Of a stretch of DNA of 16,527 bases, positions 5,302 to 12,042 are shown one piece after another (position 1 is the first letter of the stretch; each line of letters starts with the position of its first letter). The notes below the pieces were generated by a model. It did not search any database. It was not told where the DNA came from and saw only the letters and a list, made by a program, of their open reading frames with translations. Both the position numbers and the translations under genes were made by a program. The stretch covers positions 1-16,527 of the forward strand of contig CAYGDT010000028.1 of the NCBI GenBank assembly GCA_964348745.1, written 5' to 3'. Source of the stretch: CAYGDT01 sp964348745 (lineage in GTDB: Bacteria > Patescibacteriota > Gracilibacteria > Peribacterales > Peribacteraceae).

Positions 5302-5691
5302 ATGTCCTCCTTTCTTATCGCCGACGACTCCGAAGCAAAAGCTATGATGCTTGAAGCGATGGTGAAGAGATCCGGTATCACCACGCAGAGTCTAAAAGCC
5401 AAAACCACGGACGAAGCCAAGCAGATGATTGATCATCAGCAAATCGACTGGGCGTTTATTGATTACGAAATGCCGACGGAGGAGGGGCCTGCCGTTATCG
5501 CGTATCTGAAAAAGAAGCAGCCCAAAGCCCGGATCGCGCTTGTCAGTTCCGCTGATGCTGAGCAGTATCAAACGACAGCGTTCGCCGCGGGTGCGGAGTA
5601 TTACATTTGCACGTCCTATGCCAGCGACGAGGTAGAAGCGAGAATTAAAGAAGTGCTTGAGAGATGGAGGATGGGAGATCAAATGCTATGA
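5302..5691 (+). CDS. Stand-alone response-regulator receiver domain
   Basis: 129 residues covering one CheY-like receiver with no output domain. The acidic pair D8-D9 (LIADDSEAK), the phosphoacceptor D54 (AFIDYEMP) and the switch Ser at 82-83 (ALVSSADA) are present. The conserved Lys of the last loop, normally followed by Pro, is absent: the sequence reads YYICTSYASDE. That Lys stabilises the phosphorylated form, so signalling may be weak or phosphorylation-independent. No histidine kinase is encoded in the window. A TAATAC box lies 7 bases before the ATG. The stop (TGA 5689-5691) is 7 bases before the glycosyltransferase start, so the two are tightly linked. Confidence 0.85.
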   Translation: MSSFLIADDSEAKAMMLEAMVKRSGITTQSLKAKTTDEAKQMIDHQQIDWAFIDYEMPTEEGPAVIAYLKKKQPKARIALVSSADAEQYQTTAFAAGAEYYICTSYASDEVEARIKEVLERWRMGDQML

Positions 5692-5692
5692 T
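5687..5692 (+). promoter_or_regulatory. -10 box deciding the glycosyltransferase start
   Basis: TATGAT overlaps the last codons of the receiver gene and stands 6 bases before GTG 5699. It supports GTG 5699 as a leaderless start over the in-frame TTG at 5657. Confidence 0.4.
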
Positions 5693-5698
5693 GTCTCC

Positions 5699-6790
5699 GT
5701 GAATATCCTCTTCACCCGTTTCCCTTTGGAAAGCGCCAACGGCGGCGCAGAGAAGCAGACGATAAGCCTGATGCAGGGTCTTTCTCGACGCGGGCACGAA
5801 GTAAGTTTTTTGGGGAGTTGCCCGGTGATGCTTGCAGAATGCAAGCGATTGAAGATTGTAAATGAGCAATTGAAGATTGGAAATCCGCCAGTCACCAAGT
5901 GGGCGGCAATCAGTTTTTTATGGCGAAAGTACGGCATACGAAAGAAATTGATCAACCATTTTCAATTTTCAATTTTCAATTTTCAATTGGATGCCGTGGT
6001 CATGTTGTCTCTGAGTGAGAAAATTCTTTTAACTCCCTATGCTCTAAAGCAGGGCATCAATGTAGTCTGGGTCGAACACGACACAGTCGGTCCGTGGCTG
6101 ACGAAAAACCCTTGGCTCCCGACGCTTAGGAAGCTGAGTGCGCATGTCACGACGGTATGTGTTTCAGAGCTTAGTGCGCAAATCTTCCGAGGCTTAAGAT
6201 ACGAGAACGTGGTAGCGATACCAAACGGCGTGGATGCTCCGCCGAAGACATTCCGGAGTCACATCTTCGATGAAACGCTGCGCGTTGGCTGCATCGCGCG
6301 TCTGAGTCCCGAGAAAGGCGTCGATATCCTCGTCGAGGCGATGCGAAGCGTCTGCGATGCGACCCTGCTCATCAATGGCAAGGGGCCGCAGTACATTCAA
6401 CAATCGCAAAGAGTGAGCATCCGTGCGGAAGTTCCGGATATTGACGATATCTACAAGGAGATCGACGTACTTGTACTGCCTTCAAGGCAGGAAGATCCCT
6501 TCGGTATGGTCGTGGCAGAGGCGATGCTCCGCGGTATCGCAGTGATCTGCACGGACGCGTGCGGGGTAGCCGGGTATCTGACGGATGGGAAGGATGCATT
6601 GATCGTACCGTCTGGAAACGCTTCAGCCCTGACGCAAGCCATTATTCGAATGGCGAATGGCGAAAGCAGGATGGCGATAGCAAGGGCAGGAAAAAAGACA
6701 GCGGAGGAGAAATTTACGGTGGAGAAGATGGTGGAAGAGTATGTAAGGGTGATCGGGGAGCAGAAAGCGGGGATCGGGAATTTGAAATAA
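5699..6790 (+). CDS. GT4-type glycosyltransferase
   Basis: 363-residue GT-B enzyme that should transfer a sugar from a nucleotide-sugar donor to an envelope glycan or lipid; acceptor unknown. The N-domain opens with NILFTRFPLESANGGAEKQT, the usual first strand and glycine-rich loop. The C-domain has VGCIARLSPEKGVDIL and, in LPSRQEDPFGMVVAEAM, the E-x7-E motif of retaining GT4 enzymes that contacts the donor. I chose GTG 5699 because the product then begins at the first strand, and a TATGAT box lies 6 bases upstream; a longer frame from 5657 only adds residues shared with the receiver gene. Residues about 50-97 contain two repeat-derived inserts (LKIVNEQLKIGN and HFQFSIFNFQL), and the 3' end lies in an imperfect palindrome. 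The receiver gene ends 7 bases upstream, suggesting co-expression. Confidence 0.88.
   Translation: MNILFTRFPLESANGGAEKQTISLMQGLSRRGHEVSFLGSCPVMLAECKRLKIVNEQLKIGNPPVTKWAAISFLWRKYGIRKKLINHFQFSIFNFQLDAVVMLSLSEKILLTPYALKQGINVVWVEHDTVGPWLTKNPWLPTLRKLSAHVTTVCVSELSAQIFRGLRYENVVAIPNGVDAPPKTFRSHIFDETLRVGCIARLSPEKGVDILVEAMRSVCDATLLINGKGPQYIQQSQRVSIRAEVPDIDDIYKEIDVLVLPSRQEDPFGMVVAEAMLRGIAVICTDACGVAGYLTDGKDALIVPSGNASALTQAIIRMANGESRMAIARAGKKTAEEKFTVEKMVEEYVRVIGEQKAGIGNLK
5847..5990. repeat. Imperfect inverted AT-rich repeat inserted in frame
   Basis: Four perfect copies of the 7-mer ttttcaa (5959-5986) are opposed by a degenerate inverse arm (5847-5880, built on attgaag). Between the arms lies ccgcc...ggcgg. 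The whole is read in frame within the glycosyltransferase, adding about 45 low-complexity residues to its N-domain. Confidence 0.6.
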
Positions 6791-6820
6791 CCGATTTCCG
6801 ATCCCTGATTCCCGATCACT
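6750..6820. repeat. Imperfect palindrome of gatcgggg-type units
   Basis: Units gatcgggga and ggggatcgggaat at the end of the glycosyltransferase gene are inverted just after it as ccgatttccgatccct and gattcccgatcac. The stop codon TAA (6788-6790) is in the loop. It could fold as a hairpin and slow transcription, but has no T tract. The 13-mer ctgattcccgatc recurs at 8355-8367. Confidence 0.6.
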
Positions 6821-6835
6821 TAATAAGAACTCCTG

Positions 6836-6841
6836 TATAGT
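6836..6841 (+). promoter_or_regulatory. -10 box of the amidase-SpoIID gene
   Basis: TATAGT stands 6 bases before the GTG start at 6848. No clear -35 is seen at 16-18 bp. Confidence 0.4.
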
Positions 6842-6847
6842 AACCTC

Positions 6848-9022
6848 GTGAAAAAAATACTCTTCCTCGTTACATTTCTACTTGCTGCGTCGAGCATACA
6901 ACAGAAAACCGTTTCCTTCCCCGAACCCATCGACGCACTGAGTGTCGGCTTTCCTTCCGATGATACGCAACTCGCGATAAAAATGTCCGATGGCTGGCGC
7001 GCGCTTTTTATTGAGAAGGAATCTGATCCGCTCTTGAAAGAAAGTAATCTCGTACTCTTTCCAAAACCCGTTGATCGCGTGACACTGCGCGGCGATTTGC
7101 GCGACATCGCGCTGCATCCGATCACCGTCGATAAAAAGCCGGTATCCCACCAACTCGCTGCGACCACGTTCTATCGTGCGCCGCGCATTATCAGTCGAAA
7201 TGATTGGGGTGCTGACGAGGAGTTTTTGTTTCAGGGGGCCACAGTGGAACCAACGCAGAGCGAAGCAGTGAGCAGTGCGGGAACAGGCCAACAATCGAGC
7301 AAACGCGTAGATGATTGCCTGCTTGCACAGAAAAACTCTCCGCAGGATTTTCAGACCGGTAACACGGTAACACACGATGGAAGCGGTCAGACGTACCGCT
7401 GGATACGCCGATATTCTCCGTCGATCAAACTGCTTGTCGTGCACCACACCGCACTCACCGTCACGGGCGATAACCGCCCGCCTGCCGAACGCATGCGCGC
7501 CCTCTATGAGTACCACGCTAACAACCGCGGCTGGGGCGACATCGGCTACAACTTCGTCATAGACGAGCAAGGCAATATCTACGAGGGACGTTCGGGTGGC
7601 GACTACGTCGTCGCGGGCCACGCCTACTGCAGTAACGTCGGGTCTATGGGCATCGCACTTATGGGAAATTTTGATAATGAGCAACCGCCGCTGGAGCAAA
7701 CGAAGGCTCTGCAGTGGCTGCTGCAACACCTTGGAAACAAGTACAGCATTGATCTTGATCGCAACGTCATATTCCACGGGCAGAATATGAAACCGATCGT
7801 GCGACATATGGATCTGGTGCCGACCGAGTGTCCCGGTTTTTTCCTCAGCTCCGTTACAGCGCAGATCCGCAGCAATGTCATTGCAGGCAATCTTGATGCC
7901 GCCGTTTCCTACCCCGTGGTCGCCGCGAAAACCTACGTGAATAAAACACAGCAACGCCTCGCCGTGCGTCTGGAAGAAGTGGAACAAACGCTCGGTAGAG
8001 CGTACTACCGCGCCAAGCGCCTCGTGCGCACTGCAGACCGCCGAGGCAACGCTCAACTAAGCAATCTGCAGCAGCAACTGTCCCAAGGCACCAACCTGCA
8101 GCGCACTCGCGTCGCCAGCCAACCGATCACGCGACCGCAGCGGCCAACAGGAACATTGGAGCATCCTGTTACGACCACAGCGCTTAATAATCCCAATAAC
8201 CAATCACCAATAACGAATAACCCGTCGCAAAGCGATACCATCCGCATTCGCTTAAGCTACATAGACAATATCGCCACGATCACAGGAGACAAAATCGGCA
8301 CCGTGCATCTGGGTATCGATGGGACATCTTGCGTCACTACTGGTGCACCGATCACTGATTCCCGATCTCCGATCACGCGCATAGACGGCGGCAATACCAC
8401 CCTCACCGTCTCCTCATGGCAAACCAAGTGGAACCGCTTCCGCGGCGTGATCGAGTGCAGTGTGATTGATGGAACACTGGTACTGATCAACGAGCTTGCA
8501 TTGGAAGACTATCTAAAGGGTTTAAGCGAGCAGCCCGATACCGAACCTCCCGAAAAGCAGAAAGCCTTCGCCATCGCGGCCCGAAGCTACGCTGCTTATT
8601 ACCTGCAAAGCGATCAACGTAAATTCCCCGGCATGCCCTACGACGGGTCCGATACGGGTGCCAGTTTTCAAAACTACTCAGGTGTAGCATACGAAGAAGA
8701 CAATCCTCAGTGGCTGCGCGCGGTCGAAGCAACTGCAGGAAAGGTCATCACGAAAGACGGGTCGGTCGTGAAGACCGCATACTTCAGCAGCGACGACGGC
8801 CGCACCCGCAGCCCCGCGGAAAACGGATGGCATAACTTTCCGTTTGCGGAAGTATTCGTCAGTAAATCAGATCCATGGTGCGCGGGAAAGCCACTCAGTG
8901 GCCATGGCGTGGGGATGTCTGGCTGCGGCGCGGAAGCGCAGGCACTGGAAGGAAAAACCGCGGAAACGATCCTGAAATATTACTACACAGGGACGGTTAT
9001 TGAGCTGCTGTCACAGCGGTGA
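6848..9022 (+). CDS. Secreted PGRP/Amidase_2 and SpoIID fusion protein
   Basis: 724-residue exported wall hydrolase. Residues 1-18 (MKKILFLVTFLLAASSIQ) are a signal peptide. A PGRP/N-acetylmuramoyl-L-alanine amidase domain spans about 115-350: PRIISRNDWGAD, VVHHTA, GDIGYNFVIDEQGNIYEGR and RHMDLVPTECPG. Zinc ligands H199, H320 and C328 are in place, with the last two 8 apart as in T7 lysozyme. A helical, repeat-laced linker (about 360-460) follows. The C-terminus (about 535-720) is SpoIID-like: LALEDYLKG with the candidate catalytic E553, KAFAIAARSYAAYYL, YFSSDDGRT, and the closing GHGVGMSGCGAEAQA. Together the domains could cut both peptide and glycan strands. The usual Glu-Met-Pro after the SpoIID catalytic region reads SEQPDTEPPE here. 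The GTG start follows a TATAGT box. Inserts at 8186-8222 and 8348-8376 are short repeats read in frame. Confidence 0.92.
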   Translation: MKKILFLVTFLLAASSIQQKTVSFPEPIDALSVGFPSDDTQLAIKMSDGWRALFIEKESDPLLKESNLVLFPKPVDRVTLRGDLRDIALHPITVDKKPVSHQLAATTFYRAPRIISRNDWGADEEFLFQGATVEPTQSEAVSSAGTGQQSSKRVDDCLLAQKNSPQDFQTGNTVTHDGSGQTYRWIRRYSPSIKLLVVHHTALTVTGDNRPPAERMRALYEYHANNRGWGDIGYNFVIDEQGNIYEGRSGGDYVVAGHAYCSNVGSMGIALMGNFDNEQPPLEQTKALQWLLQHLGNKYSIDLDRNVIFHGQNMKPIVRHMDLVPTECPGFFLSSVTAQIRSNVIAGNLDAAVSYPVVAAKTYVNKTQQRLAVRLEEVEQTLGRAYYRAKRLVRTADRRGNAQLSNLQQQLSQGTNLQRTRVASQPITRPQRPTGTLEHPVTTTALNNPNNQSPITNNPSQSDTIRIRLSYIDNIATITGDKIGTVHLGIDGTSCVTTGAPITDSRSPITRIDGGNTTLTVSSWQTKWNRFRGVIECSVIDGTLVLINELALEDYLKGLSEQPDTEPPEKQKAFAIAARSYAAYYLQSDQRKFPGMPYDGSDTGASFQNYSGVAYEEDNPQWLRAVEATAGKVITKDGSVVKTAYFSSDDGRTRSPAENGWHNFPFAEVFVSKSDPWCAGKPLSGHGVGMSGCGAEAQALEGKTAETILKYYYTGTVIELLSQR
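8186..8222. repeat. In-frame short repeat (caataacc type)
   Basis: Degenerate units of caataac / caatcac encode LNNPNNQSPITNNPSQ in the linker between the amidase and SpoIID domains. The stretch looks like a low-complexity insertion. Confidence 0.5.
8348..8376. repeat. In-frame short repeat (ccgatc type)
   Basis: Units ccgatcact, gattcccgat and ctccgatcac encode PITDSRSPIT. It shares ctgattcccgatc with the palindrome at 6791-6820, so the same repeat family sits both between and inside genes. Confidence 0.55.
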
Positions 9023-9026
9023 GATG

Positions 9027-9211
9027 TTATTGTTCTTGAGTGTCTTCAGCTCCTATTCCCAGCTTTCTGAGCCTTCGCTGTAAAGGATGCAAGGCATCTT
9101 TTAAAGCTTCACCTATTCTGGGATCGACTGTTTGAGTCTCGTTTGCATCCGAGGGGGGGGTGCACCGTGAATACTAATCACTTGGCCAAGATGGTTATCA
9201 ATAAAACTCAT
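9027..9211 (-). pseudogene. Small hypothetical protein broken at a C8 tract
   Basis: From ATG 9211 the minus strand reads MSFIDNHLGQVISIHGAPP, reaches a run of eight C (plus-strand G8 at 9153-9160), and there leaves the frame. With nine C it would go on as SDANETQTVDPRIGEALKDA, then LHPLQRRLRKLGIGAEDTQE, Q and stop TAA at 9027, about 61 residues. Protein-like sequence on both sides, a bounding upstream stop, a good promoter (TGGACA-16-TAAAAT) and a start 6 bases after the -10 all support a real gene. The break may be a phase-variable tract, a decay mutation or a homopolymer sequencing error. It converges with the amidase gene, with only 4 bases between the stops. No family recognised. Confidence 0.55.
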
Positions 9212-9217
9212 GCGATG

Positions 9218-9245
9218 ATTTTAGATTTCCGTAACGCATTGTCCA
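9218..9245 (-). promoter_or_regulatory. Promoter of the small minus-strand gene
   Basis: TGGACA (9245-9240), a 16-bp spacer and TAAAAT (9223-9218) on the minus strand end 6 bases before ATG 9211, predicting a leaderless message. Confidence 0.55.
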
Positions 9246-9263
9246 GTAACTTTGTTGAGTATC

Positions 9264-9291
9264 TTGCTTTCCATTAAAAGCAGTGGATAAT
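9264..9291 (+). promoter_or_regulatory. Promoter of the 163-residue orphan gene
   Basis: TTGCTT (9264-9269), a 16-bp spacer and GATAAT (9286-9291) end 6 bases before ATG 9298, which favours this ATG over the in-frame GTG at 9283 that lies inside the promoter. Confidence 0.5.
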
Positions 9292-9297
9292 GCTATT

Positions 9298-9789
9298 ATG
9301 AGCGAATACACATGGAATGACAGTTTTGATCGAAACGGAATGCATATTAGGCAACAGACAACTGCTGATTCTTTTGAGTTTTTGCGAGACGGCAGAGATG
9401 AAGTGCGTTGTGGATCGGCTTATATTGTTGCACAAGCACTAGCAGTCTCGGGTGTTGCATTGAAGTTAGGAGTATCTGCAGAAGTCGTATTGGAGGCACG
9501 ACGTTTATTTGGGCAATTGCAGAAACTTGAACATACATTCGATTTAGTAATACGTCAGTTTCCCGGAGTCTATTGGTATGAACGTACATCGAAAGAAGTG
9601 ACTGACGTATTGCAGGAACATAATGAGGAAAAACAGGTGCATGCATTGATTGCACTCGTTCGAACTTCGCAATCTCTCTCTTCATTGTTAAGAGTGTGCT
9701 CCATGACACACGCGTTGGATACCAAACAAAAACAAGACGCGTTTGACTCGCTGGAAATGTATGAAAAATTGAAGCAATCTCTGAAATAA
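9298..9789 (+). CDS. Hypothetical helical protein
   Basis: 163 residues from ATG 9298; not recognised. The sequence is soluble and probably mostly helical: a central stretch (about 40-85, AYIVAQALAVSGVALKLGVS and onwards) is rich in Ala, Val and Leu but not long enough for a sure membrane span. The C-terminus is charged (KQKQDAFDSLEMYEKLKQSL). The start was chosen because a TTGCTT-16-GATAAT promoter ends 6 bases before it, and the GTG at 9283 is within the promoter. AT content is somewhat higher than in the flanking enzyme genes. It is convergent with the 72-residue gene at 9830-10048 across a small hairpin. Confidence 0.65.
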   Translation: MSEYTWNDSFDRNGMHIRQQTTADSFEFLRDGRDEVRCGSAYIVAQALAVSGVALKLGVSAEVVLEARRLFGQLQKLEHTFDLVIRQFPGVYWYERTSKEVTDVLQEHNEEKQVHALIALVRTSQSLSSLLRVCSMTHALDTKQKQDAFDSLEMYEKLKQSLK

Positions 9790-9796
9790 AACGAGA

Positions 9797-9828
9797 CCAG
9801 ACACACTTTGATCTATAACACAGTCTGG
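9797..9828. terminator. Possible bidirectional terminator hairpin
   Basis: CCAGAC (9797-9802) pairs with GTCTGG (9823-9828) between two convergent stops. The loop is large (20 bases) and the T tracts are poor, so this is a weak call. Confidence 0.3.
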
Positions 9829-9829
9829 C

Positions 9830-10048
9830 TTATATATTAATATTCCTATCCCACCCTGGACCTCCAATCTCAGGAACACGATTTAACAACTCTTGCTCGG
9901 TTTTAGTCTGAATACCATTCGGTATATTTCCCGCAGCTGGATTGTTCACTGGATTTCTTTGCATGTCCGCGACTTGTTTCCACAACTCCCGCTCAGTGAG
10001 CGTTTCGAACATTTCATTGCCGAAGCCGCCATCTAGACCAGCACCCAT
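9830..10048 (-). CDS. Small hypothetical protein, Gly/Asn/Pro-rich
   Basis: 72 residues from ATG 10048; no family recognised. The N-terminus is MGAGLDGGFGNEMFETL and the core TERELWKQVADMQRNPVNNP; the end carries TEQELLNRVPEIGGPGWDRN. The two Thr-Glu-x-Glu-Leu stretches look like a degenerate internal repeat. I chose ATG 10048 rather than TTG 10084 because TTGATT-16-TACCAT lies upstream with the TACCAT 8 bases before this ATG; the TTG at 10084 is then the -35 box itself. It follows the 186-residue orphan gene on the same strand after 46 bases, and the two may form a pair of linked function. Confidence 0.55.
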   Translation of the reverse strand: MGAGLDGGFGNEMFETLTERELWKQVADMQRNPVNNPAAGNIPNGIQTKTEQELLNRVPEIGGPGWDRNINI

Positions 10049-10056
10049 ATAATTGC

Positions 10057-10084
10057 ATGGTATACCCCTACGATGAAGAATCAA
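10057..10084 (-). promoter_or_regulatory. Promoter of the 72-residue gene
   Basis: Minus strand TTGATT (10084-10079), a 16-bp spacer and TACCAT (10062-10057), 8 bases before ATG 10048. The same TACCAT hexamer precedes the gene at 10655. Confidence 0.5.
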
Positions 10085-10094
10085 CCGACTTCAG

Positions 10095-10655
10095 CTAGGG
10101 TATTTTACGAGCTGGGCTGGGGTTTGGACCCGTAGTTTGGGGGCCACCCATAGTTCTGCCCGGACCAATGAATATTGGACCCGGCATTTGGGCGACTTGA
10201 GATTGTGCCAGTAATCTTTGGCGTTCATCTTCCCTATCCCGCGCATCTATCATTTCCTCATACGGTTTTCTAAGTATGGACCATACTTCTTCTGCAATCT
10301 CACCTGTACCAAGTGCAGGGTGAACCTTGTTCACCATAAATTCTAATTGGTCTGCAATAAGTGCGTTGTAGGTAAGTGCTCTGGTATTAGCGACCCACTT
10401 TTCTCTATCAGACACATCAATCCTCTGCGGCCTATCAAAGATCCTATCGAGGATTTCTAATTTACTTGCAGCCAAAAACTGTTGAGCGACAAGCAATGCA
10501 CATGTACGAAAACGATTTTTTTCATCAAATTTCGCAATTCTCTCCAATGTTCCCACTGGAGAAAGGGAACGTCCTGAGTATTGCACTTCAAGCTGCTTCA
10601 GGAGAGGATCAGCTTGAGGAGGCGATGCATCTTTATCTACAGTCTTTTTAGCCAT
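10095..10655 (-). CDS. Hypothetical helical protein with Pro/Gly-rich tail
   Basis: 186 residues; not recognised. Residues 1-35 are charged and probably flexible (MAKKTVDKDASPPQADPLLK). About 35-145 looks like a helical domain (ERIAKFDEKNRFRTCALLVA ... WVANTRALTYNALIADQLEF ... EEVWSILRKPYEEMID). The last 30 residues are Pro/Gly-rich and probably disordered (PGPIFIGPGRTMGGPQTTGP). This layout resembles small structural or scaffolding proteins, but that is only a guess from composition. The ATG at 10655 is set by TTGCAA-16-TACCAT ending 6 bases upstream. It lies between metK (41 bases upstream, same strand) and the 72-residue gene. Confidence 0.6.
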   Translation of the reverse strand: MAKKTVDKDASPPQADPLLKQLEVQYSGRSLSPVGTLERIAKFDEKNRFRTCALLVAQQFLAASKLEILDRIFDRPQRIDVSDREKWVANTRALTYNALIADQLEFMVNKVHPALGTGEIAEEVWSILRKPYEEMIDARDREDERQRLLAQSQVAQMPGPIFIGPGRTMGGPQTTGPNPSPARKIP

Positions 10656-10661
10656 AATAGT

Positions 10662-10689
10662 ATGGTATCAACAGATAATAGTCTTGCAA
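10662..10689 (-). promoter_or_regulatory. Promoter of the 186-residue gene
   Basis: Minus strand TTGCAA (10689-10684), a 16-bp spacer and TACCAT (10667-10662), 6 bases before ATG 10655. The gene can therefore be expressed apart from metK. Confidence 0.5.
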
Positions 10690-10696
10690 GCAAATA

Positions 10697-11869
10697 CTAC
10701 ACTAAGACCGCAGTTTGACTCAAAACCGCTTCCTTCAGTGCCTCGACTTGATCGATCTGCTCCCAAGGGAACTCCGGGCGGCCGAAGTGGCCGTAGGCTG
10801 CTGTCGCTCGGTAGATCGGGCGGCGGAGGTTGAGTGTAGAGATGATGCCCGCAGGCGTCATATCAAAGACTGCGCGCACTGCCTTGGCGATTTGTGCATC
10901 GGGTACAGCGCCGGTCTCAAACGTCGTGACATGCACTGAGACGGGTTCCGGGTAGCCGATGGCGTAGGCGAGCTGCAATTCACATTTTTCGGCGAGACCC
11001 GCAGCGACGATGTTCTTTGCTATGTAGCGTGCCATGTACGCGCCGGAGCGGTCTTGCTTGTTTGGAACTTTGCCGGAGAACGCGCCGCCGCCGTGGCGAC
11101 CCATGCCACCGTACGTATCGACGATGATTTTGCGGCCGGTGAGTCCCGTGTCCCCGTGCGGTCCGCCGATGACGAATTTGCCGGTCTCGTTGATGAAGTA
11201 CTTTGTTTTCTCATCGAGGTATTCATCGCAGACGGGCTTGATCACCTGCTCGATGATGTCGCGCTTGATCTGCGACGCTGAGATGCCGTCATCGTGCTGC
11301 GCGGCGATCACGACGGTATCCACGCGAACGGGCTTGTCGTTATCGTCGTACTCCACAGTCACCTGGCTTTTGCCATCGGGACGCAAATAAGAAACCGAAC
11401 CGTCTCTGCGAGCCTGCGCCAACCTGCGCGTCAGACCGTGCGCAAGCGTGATCGGCAACGGCATCAACTGCTCCGTTTCATTGCACGCAAACCCGAACAT
11501 CATGCCTTGATCGCCGGCACCCTGCGCCTTGTGCGCACCTTTCTCCGTATCTTCCCCTTGTGCAATATCCGGACTTTGCTCGTGAATGGCATTAAGCACG
11601 GCGCAACTTTGGTAGTCGATACCGTATGCGGGATCATTGTAACCGATATCGCAGAGCACGCCGCGCGCGACCTTCTGCACGTCGACGTAGGTCGTCGTGG
11701 TGATCTCGCCGCCGACAATAATGAGACCCGTCGTCGTGAAGCACTCGCAACAACACGCACCGTTTGGATCATCCTTGAGAACGGCATCGAGGATTGCATC
11801 GCTGATCTGGTCGCAGATCTTATCGGGGTGACCTTCGGTTACGGATTCGGATGTAAAGAAGTACGACAT
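10697..11869 (-). CDS. metK: S-adenosylmethionine synthetase
   Basis: 390-residue enzyme that makes SAM from methionine and ATP. Starting at ATG 11869 (MSYFFTSESVTEGHPDKICD), catalytic H14 and D16 fall at the same numbers as in E. coli MetK. The ATP motif GAGDQGMMFGFA, the substrate loop GDTGLTGRKIIVDTYGG and the P-loop-like GGGAFSGKVPNKQDRS, with both lysines and the metal-binding Asp, are all visible. The residue after the first P-loop Lys is Val where most enzymes have Asp (GKDP), a mild oddity. A frame from 11908 adds 13 residues read through the riboswitch expression platform and is unlikely. The leader holds a SAM-I riboswitch, so product feedback is expected. No Shine-Dalgarno stands at normal spacing; the only GGAGG is about 29 bases upstream inside the platform hairpin. 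Confidence 0.97.
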   Translation of the reverse strand: MSYFFTSESVTEGHPDKICDQISDAILDAVLKDDPNGACCCECFTTTGLIIVGGEITTTTYVDVQKVARGVLCDIGYNDPAYGIDYQSCAVLNAIHEQSPDIAQGEDTEKGAHKAQGAGDQGMMFGFACNETEQLMPLPITLAHGLTRRLAQARRDGSVSYLRPDGKSQVTVEYDDNDKPVRVDTVVIAAQHDDGISASQIKRDIIEQVIKPVCDEYLDEKTKYFINETGKFVIGGPHGDTGLTGRKIIVDTYGGMGRHGGGAFSGKVPNKQDRSGAYMARYIAKNIVAAGLAEKCELQLAYAIGYPEPVSVHVTTFETGAVPDAQIAKAVRAVFDMTPAGIISTLNLRRPIYRATAAYGHFGRPEFPWEQIDQVEALKEAVLSQTAVLV

Positions 11870-11885
11870 GGATGAACGTGGAAAT

Positions 11886-11919
11886 GATAGAAACACCGCC
11901 TCCCCCATGTGAGGAAGCG
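11886..11919 (-). promoter_or_regulatory. Expression platform of the metK riboswitch
   Basis: On the minus strand CGCTTCCTC (11919-11911) pairs with GGGGAGGCG (11905-11897) across a 5-base loop, followed by GTGTTTCT, a weak terminator-like hairpin. Just after it, GTTTCTATC (11894-11886) repeats exactly the bases of the aptamer's 5' P1 strand (12028-12020), so it can compete for the 3' P1 strand GATAG. Whether the switch acts on termination or translation is not settled by sequence. Confidence 0.55.
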
Positions 11920-11928
11920 TAGATCTGA

Positions 11929-12024
11929 CTATCTTCCCCCATACGGGGCCGGAGGTCCCACCGTCCCTCGTAAGGTGGTTGGGGGCGCTTCAACGGGCCG
12001 GTTCCCTCTGCGCTCTCTGGATAG
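11929..12024 (-). promoter_or_regulatory. SAM-I (S-box) riboswitch aptamer
   Basis: The minus-strand leader of metK matches the S-box pattern: P1 CTATC/GATAG (12024-12020 with 11933-11929), then CAGAGAG, GAGGGA, CCGGCCC, the TGAAGC segment and CCAACC in the order of the conserved core, then P3 CCACC...GGTGG and P4 CCCC-GTAT-GGGG. SAM binding should stabilise P1 and reduce metK expression. The 96-nt length is typical. This is the clearest regulatory element in the window. Confidence 0.9.
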
Positions 12025-12042
12025 AAACGATGGTGTGCGGGG

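Noticed and set aside
6878..8056. 392-codon minus-strand ORF
   Set aside because: It is antisense to the clear amidase domain, is Cys/His-rich and has no protein-like pattern: a shadow of the GC-rich coding strand.
11294..11875. 193-codon plus-strand ORF
   Set aside because: Antisense shadow of metK.
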